This document shows positions 1 through 5,074 of a DNA stretch of 6,971 nt, in pieces (within the stretch, counting starts at the first letter, position 1; each line of letters starts with the position of its first letter). Origin of the DNA: Rhodobiaceae bacterium. GTDB lineage: Bacteria; Pseudomonadota; Alphaproteobacteria; Parvibaculales; Parvibaculaceae. Under the pieces are notes generated by a model. It was not told the DNA's origin. It was given only the letters and a program-made list of their open reading frames with translations, and searched no databases. The position numbers and the translations under genes are program-made. The DNA lies in assembly GCA_002746275.1 (NCBI GenBank), contig NVWR01000001.1, positions 735,642 to 742,612 on the forward strand, read 5' to 3'.

Positions 1-183
1 GGCTTTCACGTCATGAGCAAAGTCGGTGACAACGTCGCCCTCCATCTTCACCTCGACGCTCACTTTGGAACCGCAGAGTTTGGAGACAGCCGTGGCCGCA
101 CCGTCCGGCGCGTCCAGATGCCCGATGCGGGGAATGTCTGCCGCAAGCTTCAGAATGCGCTGATTGTAAATGTCATCAAGCAT
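1..183 (-). CDS. Iron-sulfur cluster assembly scaffold protein (NifU N-terminal / IscU-like), 5' part only
   Basis: Only the first 61 codons are present; the gene runs off the left edge. The protein starts MLDDIYNQRILKLAADIPRI and contains SKLCGS, with Cys37 where IscU/NifU-type scaffolds carry the first of three cluster-binding cysteines. The visible end, DFAHDVKA, is typical of the region just before the second cysteine (CALG in relatives). Proteins of this family hold a nascent Fe-S cluster built from sulfur supplied by a cysteine desulfurase, in the cytoplasm. The short variant with IPRIG and KLCGS is common in Alphaproteobacteria, often near folE and hisI, as here. The ATG at 183 is preceded by a weak purine stretch (GGAAAAATGGATAG). 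It lies 66 bases after the cysS stop on the same strand, so co-transcription is likely. The other two scaffold cysteines cannot be checked. Confidence 0.85.
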   Translation of the reverse strand, partial: MLDDIYNQRILKLAADIPRIGHLDAPDGAATAVSKLCGSKVSVEVKMEGDVVTDFAHDVKA

Positions 184-203
184 CAACTATCCATTTTTCC
201 AGT

Positions 204-248
204 GCATTTCCGGACGGAAAACCGCAAGCGCACTTTTCCTGGAAATGC
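204..248. repeat. 8-bp inverted repeat between cysS and the Fe-S scaffold gene
   Basis: GCATTTCC (204-211) and GGAAATGC (241-248) are perfect reverse complements separated by 29 bases. Nested at 207-220 is TTTCCG-GA-CGGAAA, a near-continuous palindrome. The element fills most of the 66-base gap after the cysS stop codon. No T-run follows it on the minus strand, so it is not a convincing intrinsic terminator. It could be an intercistronic stem that protects or processes the mRNA, or a chance repeat. Confidence 0.35.
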
Positions 249-249
249 T

Positions 250-1650
250 TTAGCCTGCGAGTTTCCACTTTGTGCCCTCAGGCCCATCTTCGATCAGAAC
301 GCCAGCGTCCGCCAGCGCATCGCGAATACGGTCCGCTTCGGCAAAATCCTTGGACGCCCGCGCCGCTTTTCTGGCTTCTATCTGGGCCTCAATCGCCGCC
401 GCATCAAGGTCTGTGGCACCAGCAGCTTCCCCTTCAAACCAACTATTGGCATCCTGCTGTAAAATCCCCAGCAGAAAACCTGACTGGACAAGGGCCGCTT
501 TGAGCTGCGCCCGCTCTCCGTCGTCGGTCGCCACATTGGCCTTCTTGGCCATGACAAACAATTCAGCCAGCGCTTTCGGCGTATTCAGATCGTCCAGCAA
601 CGCCTCCAGAAAGGCGTCCGGCACCACGTCATCGGTCACAGCTGTCACATCACCAAGCTTCCGAATGGCCCCGTAAAGCCGGTCCAGCATCGCCTTGGAT
701 TGCGGCAACACATCGTCGTTCCACTCCAGTGGTTGGCGGTAGTGAGCGTTCAGTAACGCAAGACGGATCGCCTCTCCGGGCGCCGCCTCAATCAGATCAT
801 GCACCAGCAGCACGTTGCCCAGGGACTTCGACATCTTCTCGGTGTTCATGTTCACAAAGCCATTGTGCAGCCAATAGCGCGCAAAAGGTGCGCCTTCGTG
901 GGAGCACAGGCTCTGAGCCAGTTCATTCTCATGGTGAGGAAACTGCAAATCGATCCCGCCGCCATGAATATCAATGGTCTCCCCCAGATGCTTCTCAATC
1001 ATAGCGGAGCATTCAATGTGCCAGCCCGGACGCCCCCGCCCCCACGGGCTCTCCCATCCGGGTTGTTCGTCCGTGCTCGGCTTCCAGAGCACAAAATCAC
1101 CGGGGCTCTTTTTGTAGGGCGCCACTTCCACCCGTGCGCCGGCAATCATCTCATCCATCGGACGGCGAGACAGCGCGCCATAGTCGGGGAAACTCGGCAC
1201 ATCGAAAAGCACATGGCCTTCGGCTTCATAGGCATGGCCCGCCGCAATCAGACGTTCCATCATCGCAATCATTTCCGGAATTGTCTCTGTCGCCAGCGGC
1301 TCCACATCGGGCAGAGCCACCCCCAGCGCGCCCATGTCGGCCCGATAAATATCGGCGTAGCGCTCCGTGATGACTGAGATCTCAACGCCCTCTGCCTGCG
1401 CCATCTCAATGATCTTGTCTTCAATATCGGTGATATTGCGCACATAGATGACCTGGGGGTAGAGGCGGCGCAGCACCCGCACCAACACATCAAACGCCAC
1501 CGCAGGGCGCGCATTTCCGATATGAGCGTGATTGTAGACAGTCGGTCCACACACATACATCGTCACACGCTTCTCATCCAAAGGGACAAATCTGTCCTTT
1601 TGACGGGTCAGGGTGTTGTAGAGCGTGAGGTCAGGAGTGGTGGCGTTCAT
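250..1650 (-). CDS. cysS: Cysteinyl-tRNA synthetase
   Basis: This class Ia synthetase (466 aa, usual family length) activates cysteine with ATP and loads it on tRNA-Cys in the cytoplasm. The signatures are complete. CGPTVY holds Cys34 and is followed by the HIGH-type motif HIGN (43-46). GWHIECSAM holds Cys214, and FPHHENE holds His239 and Glu243. Cys34, Cys214, His239 and Glu243 are the four ligands of the cysteine-selecting zinc. KMSKS lies at 272-276. The C-terminal third is the helical anticodon-binding part, ending [14 protein letters not shown] chose the ATG at 1650. An upstream in-frame TTG at 1671 would begin inside the T-rich tail of the attenuator terminator and has no ribosome binding site. 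The ATG itself has only a weak site (GGAT, about 10 bases away). The gene is preceded by a putative cysteine leader peptide and terminator, so expression is probably set by the supply of charged tRNA-Cys. Confidence 0.97.
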   Translation of the reverse strand: MNATTPDLTLYNTLTRQKDRFVPLDEKRVTMYVCGPTVYNHAHIGNARPAVAFDVLVRVLRRLYPQVIYVRNITDIEDKIIEMAQAEGVEISVITERYADIYRADMGALGVALPDVEPLATETIPEMIAMMERLIAAGHAYEAEGHVLFDVPSFPDYGALSRRPMDEMIAGARVEVAPYKKSPGDFVLWKPSTDEQPGWESPWGRGRPGWHIECSAMIEKHLGETIDIHGGGIDLQFPHHENELAQSLCSHEGAPFARYWLHNGFVNMNTEKMSKSLGNVLLVHDLIEAAPGEAIRLALLNAHYRQPLEWNDDVLPQSKAMLDRLYGAIRKLGDVTAVTDDVVPDAFLEALLDDLNTPKALAELFVMAKKANVATDDGERAQLKAALVQSGFLLGILQQDANSWFEGEAAGATDLDAAAIEAQIEARKAARASKDFAEADRIRDALADAGVLIEDGPEGTKWKLAG

Positions 1651-1668
1651 CGGTCTTAATCCAGCTGT

Positions 1669-1700
1669 CAAACAACAAAGGGGCCCAGCTTATGGACCCC
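1669..1700 (-). terminator. Putative intrinsic terminator (attenuator) in the cysS leader
   Basis: On the minus strand GGGGTCC (1700-1694), loop ATAAGCT (1693-1687) and GGGCCCC (1686-1680) form a 7-bp stem with one G-U pair. It is followed at once by TTTGTTGTTTG (1679-1669), eight T in eleven. On the plus strand the same stem has an A-C mismatch and no T-run, so the element is oriented toward cysS. It lies 29 bases before the cysS ATG and after the leader peptide, where an attenuator is expected. The T-tract is interrupted, so the strength of termination is uncertain. Confidence 0.65.
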
Positions 1701-1754
1701 AAACTGCTGAAAAACAATCAACGTGAGCCACCTAAGCTAGTGATTCTGCTTGGT
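1685..1754 (-). promoter_or_regulatory. Alternative RNA helices of the cysS attenuator (segments 1, 2 and 3)
   Basis: Segment 2, CTAGCTTAGG (1740-1731), contains the stop codon of the leader peptide. It can pair with segment 3, CCATAAGCTGG (1695-1685), giving 10 pairs with one bulged A and one G-U pair. Segment 3 covers part of both arms and the whole loop of the terminator hairpin, so the two folds exclude each other. Segment 1, ACCAAGC (1754-1748), inside the peptide coding region, can instead pair with GCTTAGGT (1737-1730) with one bulge, freeing segment 3 for the terminator. This is the 1:2, 2:3, 3:4 layout of classical amino-acid attenuators. A ribosome waiting at the Cys codons would block segment 1 and favour read-through. 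A ribosome at the stop codon would cover segment 2 and favour termination. The pairings are seen in the sequence; the mechanism is inferred. Confidence 0.6.
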
Positions 1755-1778
1755 TTTTGTATAACATCGACAGGTCAT
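1737..1778 (-). CDS. Putative cysteine leader peptide of cysS, 13 aa
   Basis: The small reading frame encodes MTCRCYTKTKQNH and ends with TAG. Two of the first five residues are cysteine (TGT codons 3 and 5), far above the usual Cys frequency. It has the best ribosome binding site on this strand of the region: GGAGAG (1789-1784), five bases before the ATG. By contrast, cysS itself has a weak site. The peptide lies 36 bases upstream of a terminator-like hairpin and 86 bases upstream of the cysS start. Its stop codon lies inside the strand of the proposed antiterminator. These are the features of leader peptides such as TrpL or HisL, here with cysteine as the sensed amino acid. The peptide itself probably has no role beyond stalling the ribosome. 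I do not recognise it as a named gene. Confidence 0.7.
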   Translation of the reverse strand: MTCRCYTKTKQNH

Positions 1779-1799
1779 AATCACTCTCCAGAACGTCAG

Positions 1800-1827
1800 A
1801 TTAGCCAACCGGCCCCCTCATAATCAA
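1800..1827 (-). promoter_or_regulatory. Possible promoter of the cysS leader
   Basis: Read on the minus strand, TTGATT (1827-1822, preceded by C) and GCTAAT (1805-1800) are 16 bases apart, matching the alphaproteobacterial CTTGAC and TATAAT-like boxes at 4 of 6 or better. Transcription would begin near 1792, just before the GGAGAG of the leader peptide. This would give a short leader of about 145 bases up to cysS. It is a weak match supported mainly by its position. Confidence 0.35.
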
Positions 1828-1904
1828 GCCCACATAGACTTCGGGGGTAAATTTTCACCCGCCTGCATCCGTTAAGCTTTGCGTCAGGTAAGGGTAATGC
1901 TCAC

Positions 1905-1933
1905 TTGATAGTCGTTTTATGCAACGCTATATG
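1905..1933 (+). promoter_or_regulatory. Sigma-70-type promoter of folE
   Basis: TTGATA (1905-1910, preceded by C) and TATATG (1928-1933, within GCTATATG) are 17 bases apart. This fits the alphaproteobacterial housekeeping consensus (CTTGAC, then CTATAT or GCTANA). Transcription would start near 1940, giving an untranslated leader of about 160 bases before folE, which is long enough to carry a regulatory RNA. It is the best promoter match in this intergenic region. Confidence 0.55.
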
Positions 1934-1936
1934 CAT

Positions 1937-2093
1937 CCTTTAGAAGGTGTCGCATCGGACGCAGCATGGCATAAGACCCGTGCTTGATGGGCAAATGGAC
2001 GGGAAAAAGGATGGTCCTTCTCCCCGTCGATGACTTGAACCGGCAGTACATCAGCGTGGGCAACCACGGGCTGCGGGGAAACCCCAAGAGAGA
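1937..2093 (+). ncRNA. Structured 5' leader of folE, candidate cis-regulatory RNA
   Basis: Several stems follow one another. GCATGG/CCGTGC is at 1964-1969 and 1978-1983 (one G-U pair). A long hairpin spans 1998-2028 (GACGGG with CCCGTC outside, AAGGA-TGG-TCCTT inside, two A-C mismatches). CGTGG-GCAA-CCACG (2055-2068) has a GNRA tetraloop and is extended by CAG/CTG with a two-base bulge. GGGG-AAA-CCCC is at 2075-2085. AAGAGAGA, the likely folE ribosome binding site, follows immediately at 2086-2093. Competing pairings also exist: CATCCTTT (1934-1941) with AAAGGATG (2006-2013), and AGAAGG (1942-1947) with CCTTCT (2016-2021). A stem abutting the ribosome binding site suggests translational control. 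I recall, without being able to check, that a conserved RNA motif upstream of folE has been reported in Alphaproteobacteria. Whether this leader belongs to it is undecided. Confidence 0.45.
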
Positions 2094-2102
2094 TTGGTTG
2101 AA

Positions 2103-2720
2103 ATGGATATGAATTCTGTAGTTGAAGACTTGGTCGAAGCTAGCAACAAAAGCACCCGCCCCAGCCGCAAAGAAGCTGAAAGCGCGGTCCGCACATTGAT
2201 TTCGTGGGCAGGCGACGATCCGTCACGCGAAGGCCTGCTCGAAACGCCCAACCGCGTTGTCCGGGCTTATGAAGAATTTTTTGCCGGATACGAAGAAGAT
2301 CCCGATCAAGTGCTTGGCAAAACCTTTGAGGAAGTCGAAGGCTATGACGACATGGTCATGCTGCGCGACATCGCGCTGGAAAGCCATTGCGAGCACCACA
2401 TGGTCGCCATTCTTGGCAAGGCGCACATTGCCTATGTGCCAACCAGCCGCGTCGTCGGCATTTCCAAGCTTGCGCGCGTGATCGAAATTTATGCCAAGCG
2501 TCTGCAGACCCAGGAAACCATGACTGCCCAGATTTGCGATACCATCAACCGGGTATTGGCACCAAAGGGCGTTGCGATCCTCATCGAGGCCAAGCATCAG
2601 TGCATGACCACACGGGGCATCCGCAAGCCTGATGTCGCCACCATCACAACCCAGTTCAGTGGTGTCTTCAAAGAAGACCCGAATATGGAACGGCGTTTTC
2701 TGACCATGCTCCGGGCTTAA
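2103..2720 (+). CDS. folE: GTP cyclohydrolase I (type IA)
   Basis: The enzyme converts GTP to 7,8-dihydroneopterin triphosphate and formate, the first step of folate (and biopterin) synthesis, as a cytoplasmic homodecamer. The 205-aa protein shows the family core: [14 protein letters not shown] (39-52), ESHCEHH (93-99) with zinc ligands Cys96 and His99, and [12 protein letters not shown] (162-173) with the third zinc ligand Cys167. These zinc residues mark the folE1 type rather than the zinc-independent FolE2. I chose the ATG at 2103 because AAGAGAGA lies nine bases upstream. The in-frame TTG at 2094 touches that purine stretch directly, and the ATG at 2109 is also possible. hisI follows after 52 bases on the same strand with no terminator between them, so the two are probably one transcript. 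Control may act through the structured leader in front of it. Confidence 0.97.
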   Translation: MDMNSVVEDLVEASNKSTRPSRKEAESAVRTLISWAGDDPSREGLLETPNRVVRAYEEFFAGYEEDPDQVLGKTFEEVEGYDDMVMLRDIALESHCEHHMVAILGKAHIAYVPTSRVVGISKLARVIEIYAKRLQTQETMTAQICDTINRVLAPKGVAILIEAKHQCMTTRGIRKPDVATITTQFSGVFKEDPNMERRFLTMLRA

Positions 2721-2772
2721 GGCCGGCAGCAAGTCAGATCCCCGCTCCCACAGACAAATGGAGCGTTCGCCC

Positions 2773-3201
2773 ATGAGCGATCTTCCGACATTTACGAAAC
2801 AAGCGACAAAGGCCGAGATTGAAGAAGGTGGCCTTTTCGCGCCTAAGTTCAATGACAAGGGTCTCATCCCCGCTGTCACGACAGACGCCCGCTCGGGCGA
2901 GCTTATGATGCACGCCTGGATGAATGAAGAAGCCCTGGCGCGCACCATCGCCTCCGGCGAGGCCTGGTACTGGAGCCGCAGCAGAAACGAGCTGTGGCAC
3001 AAGGGCGCGACCAGCGGTCAAATCCAGAAAGTCATCGAAATCCGCACGGATTGTGATCAGGACACGGTCTGGCTGAAAGTTGAGCCCCAGGGCGACGGAG
3101 GCTGCTGCCACGTCGGTTATCAATCCTGCTTCTACCGCTCCGCTCCCATCGGCCAAACCACGGGGCCAGCAAAACTGGTCAATGACAAGGAAAAGCTTTA
3201 G
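2773..3201 (+). CDS. hisI: Phosphoribosyl-AMP cyclohydrolase (monofunctional)
   Basis: HisI opens the adenine ring of phosphoribosyl-AMP to give ProFAR, the third step of histidine synthesis. The 142-aa protein has only the cyclohydrolase domain and lacks the HisE (PR-ATP pyrophosphatase) domain fused in enterobacteria. Visible marks are [18 protein letters not shown] (65-82), the metal-binding DCDQD (Asp93, Asp95, Asp97), and [12 protein letters not shown] (111-122) with the zinc cysteines. The ATG at 2773 is preferred because GGAGCG (2760-2765) lies seven bases upstream. An earlier in-frame ATG at 2758 would overlap that site and has no good site of its own. Placement behind folE, away from a his operon, matches the scattered his genes of many Alphaproteobacteria. 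Both enzymes hydrolyse purine nucleotide rings, but I read the pairing as neighbourhood, not a shared pathway. Confidence 0.97.
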   Translation: MSDLPTFTKQATKAEIEEGGLFAPKFNDKGLIPAVTTDARSGELMMHAWMNEEALARTIASGEAWYWSRSRNELWHKGATSGQIQKVIEIRTDCDQDTVWLKVEPQGDGGCCHVGYQSCFYRSAPIGQTTGPAKLVNDKEKL

Positions 3202-3305
3202 CCGTCTCCCCTGTCTCCAGGTGCTCAGCGGAATTGGAAGTCCCCAGAATTTCTGAGATGAATTCCTGAAGGAAATGTAAACAAATTCCGGCGCGCCAAG
3301 GCCTT

Positions 3306-3321
3306 GCCTCAAATTTGGGGC
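3306..3321. promoter_or_regulatory. Imperfect palindrome upstream of the patatin gene, possible operator
   Basis: GCCTCAAATTTGGGGC contains the perfect 8-bp palindrome CAAATTTG, flanked by one mismatch and then GCC/GGC. It lies in the 192-base gap between hisI and the patatin gene, about 70 bases before the patatin ribosome binding site. A second small palindrome, TTCCT-GA-AGGAA, lies near 3263-3274. I see no strong terminator for hisI and no clear promoter in this gap. The palindromes may be regulator sites or chance. Confidence 0.25.
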
Positions 3322-3393
3322 AGAATCCCCCTCCCATTCCTTTGCTTTTTGGAAAGCCCTGTCTGCGATACTGAGCACCAGTTAGGAGCCAGG

Positions 3394-4353
3394 ATGGCTA
3401 AGATGAAGATAGGTATTGCGTTTGGTTCTGGGGTCGCCCGTGGGTGGGCCCACATCGGCGTCATCAAAGGGTTGGTCAAGGCAGGCTACAATCCCGACAT
3501 TATCTCAGGCACATCCATCGGCGCTCTGGTCGGCGCAAGTTTTGCCGCCGGAAAGCTCGAACAGATAGAAGAATTTGCTCTCAAGTTCCACGGGAGACGC
3601 CTTATCACCCTGCTTGACCTGCGCCTGGGAGGTGCCGGTCTCATCGGTGGCAAGCGACTTGCTCGGCTAATGGAGGAACATTTGGGCGACGTTCAGATCG
3701 AAAATCTGAGTCGCACTTTCGTTGCAGTAGCGACGGAACTTGCGACCGGTCATGAGGCCTGGTTGCGCAAAGGACCAATCGTTGACGCGGTGAGAGCCTC
3801 GTACGCGCTCCCCGGTCTCTTTGAGCCGGTCATGCATGAGGACCGGTGGATGATCGATGGTGCACTCGTAAATCCCATCCCCGTTTCGGTTTGTCGGGCA
3901 CTGGGAGCCAGACTTGTTATCGCCGTCAATCTGAACAATGACGCGATCGGCCTGAGCAATCATTTTGACGGACACATGGTCGAAACCATTCATGCCGACA
4001 TTCATGATACAAAGTGGAAGAGACGATTAACGGAGAGCAGCCGGAAAACTCAATCGGTCACGCGCCAGCTTTTTGGAACCAAAAAGCAGTCTCCCGGTCT
4101 GACCAATGTCATGATGGGCGCTCTCAATATTATGCAGGACCGTATGGCGCGCTCCAGGCTCGCCGCTGACCCCCCTGACGTTTTGATTGCTCCGGATGTT
4201 GGACACATCGGCCTAATCGACTTCGACAAAGCAGAAGAACTCATCACTCAAGGCGAAGCCGCAGCCGCTCACGCAATCCCTTTTATTGAGCATGCGCTGA
4301 CGCGGCTAAACGGAACAGAAGACATCAGCGACAATCAGCCGGTGGCAATATAG
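3394..4353 (+). CDS. Patatin-like phospholipase family protein (RssA-like)
   Basis: The protein (319 aa) has the complete Ser-Asp dyad layout of bacterial patatins. A glycine-rich oxyanion loop is at 11-22 (GSGVARGWAHIG). The nucleophile elbow GTSIG (39-43) holds Ser41. The DGA motif holds Asp155 in RWMIDGALVNPIPV. Patatins hydrolyse acyl esters of membrane lipids, and the RssA group is single-domain and cytoplasmic; the substrate here is unknown. No signal peptide is seen. The ATG at 3394 has AGGAG five bases upstream. Upstream in-frame codons (a TTG at 3304) lack such a site. The C-terminal quarter, with KRRLTESSRKTQS near 210-222, is basic and possibly a membrane-surface contact. The gene is 192 bases after hisI and may have its own promoter. 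Its last 19 bases overlap the end of the opposing CBS-domain gene. Confidence 0.92.
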   Translation: MAKMKIGIAFGSGVARGWAHIGVIKGLVKAGYNPDIISGTSIGALVGASFAAGKLEQIEEFALKFHGRRLITLLDLRLGGAGLIGGKRLARLMEEHLGDVQIENLSRTFVAVATELATGHEAWLRKGPIVDAVRASYALPGLFEPVMHEDRWMIDGALVNPIPVSVCRALGARLVIAVNLNNDAIGLSNHFDGHMVETIHADIHDTKWKRRLTESSRKTQSVTRQLFGTKKQSPGLTNVMMGALNIMQDRMARSRLAADPPDVLIAPDVGHIGLIDFDKAEELITQGEAAAAHAIPFIEHALTRLNGTEDISDNQPVAI

Positions 4354-4763
4354 AGCCGCAATTGTTCGGCTTCCATTTCTGTTTCTGCAATTCGGTGCTT
4401 CACCGCATCACCAATAGAGATAATGCCGATCAGCTCATCATCCTCAATCACCGGAATGTGTCTGAAACGTCCGCCCGTCATGGCGCCCATCAACTGGTCG
4501 ATGGTATCGCTCAGCTTGCAGCTGACCACATTTGCTGTCATGACCTGAGCGATCGGAAGATCAAGCGCTTCCGCACCCGCAGCAGCCAACGCCTTGACAA
4601 TATCCCGCTCTGACAGGATGCCGCAGACGCGGCCTGCATCGACCACAACAATCGCTCCGATTTTTTTCTTATGAAGTAGTTCGACAGCTGCACCCAGCGT
4701 CTCGCTCGATGTGATCGTCGTCACATCGGCACCTTTTGCCTTTAAAATGACCTCAACATTCAT
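4335..4763 (-). CDS. CBS domain pair protein
   Basis: The protein (142 aa) consists of little more than two CBS domains, about residues 8-62 and 73-128. Each ends with the family's ligand-binding pattern: GILSERDIVKAL (48-59) and GIISIGDAVKHRI (113-125). A short acidic-basic helix follows. Such pairs form a Bateman module that binds adenine nucleotides (AMP, ATP, sometimes SAM or NADH) and reports energy or redox state. With no attached enzyme domain, it likely acts on a partner protein not visible here. The ATG at 4763 has GGGAG about eight bases upstream; a GTG at 4766 is less likely. It converges on the patatin gene with a 19-base 3' overlap. Stand-alone CBS pairs of this kind are frequent in Alphaproteobacteria. 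The ligand cannot be assigned from the sequence. Confidence 0.93.
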   Translation of the reverse strand: MNVEVILKAKGADVTTITSSETLGAAVELLHKKKIGAIVVVDAGRVCGILSERDIVKALAAAGAEALDLPIAQVMTANVVSCKLSDTIDQLMGAMTGGRFRHIPVIEDDELIGIISIGDAVKHRIAETEMEAEQLRLYIATG

Positions 4764-5074
4764 CACGTTTTCTCCCAGATAGTGGGTTCAAATACGCCAT
4801 TCAGGTCTATCGCCGGTCTGCTCCCCGCCTCATATGCGGGCTTGCGAGCCAGTCCAGGCGGAAGAAACTTGTTAGAGTTTCCACGTATCCACACCTTTGG
4901 GCGCACATTGTTATGAATCATGGGGGACTGCACACTACAACGCAAGGTCTAGTATGTTTTTACGTAAACGCGTCAGCATTTCTGCCGCAATTCTGCCTCA
5001 GATTTCGTGACACTCGCTCATATATCGCAATGCTGACGGCATCGTCATGATTGTCCGCTATCGGAGAAATGTCC
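4764..5074. other. Divergent intergenic region between the CBS-domain gene and the DUF2157 gene
   Basis: These 311 bases separate two genes read in opposite directions and should hold both promoters. For the minus strand, TTGCGT-17-CATGAT (about 4944-4916) is a fair promoter match. TTGTTATGAATCAT (4908-4921) matches 8 of the 10 defined bases of the FNR/FixK box. TTTACGTAAA (4959-4968) is a perfect 10-bp palindrome. CCCGC-7-GCGGG (near 4825-4841) is a small stem. On the plus strand a CATATAT stretch near 5019-5025 could be a -10 box, without a good -35. I see no tRNA or convincing small gene here. Confidence 0.4.
4971..5038. repeat. 10-bp perfect inverted repeat upstream of the DUF2157 gene
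   Basis: CGTCAGCATT (4971-4980) and AATGCTGACG (5029-5038) are exact reverse complements separated by 48 bases. The second arm ends 36 bases before the chosen start of the membrane protein gene, and a TATAT stretch lies between the arms. The spacing would suit a protein bound at two half-sites or a stem in a leader RNA. A chance match of this size is unlikely but not excluded in a 300-base stretch. Confidence 0.45.

Noticed and set aside
799..1377. Open plus-strand frame of 192 codons inside cysS
   Set aside because: It is antisense to the zinc-binding core of CysS and has no independent coding support.
1651..1671. N-terminal extension of CysS by seven residues from a TTG codon
   Set aside because: It starts in the T-rich tail of the terminator hairpin without a ribosome binding site, and the family normally begins close to the ATG at 1650.
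1845..1860. Imperfect palindrome GGGTAAATTTTCACCC between the two divergent promoters
   Set aside because: Only 6 of 8 positions pair, it matches no operator I know, and the AT-rich centre makes chance likely.
2223..3378. Long open frames on the minus strand opposite folE and hisI
   Set aside because: They are shadows of the plus-strand genes, whose catalytic motifs are intact. The products match no family and lack ribosome binding sites.
4780..4803. GGGTTCAAATAC resembling a tRNA T-loop
   Set aside because: The flanking bases do not form a T-stem (GTGGG against ACGCC), and no acceptor or anticodon arm is found around it.
4763..4921. A 52-codon minus-strand reading frame whose stop (TGA) overlaps the ATG of the CBS-domain gene, resembling translational coupling
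   Set aside because: There is no ribosome binding site before its ATG (the sequence there is GTCCCCC), no recognisable domain, and it lies where the promoter is expected. The overlap is most likely chance.
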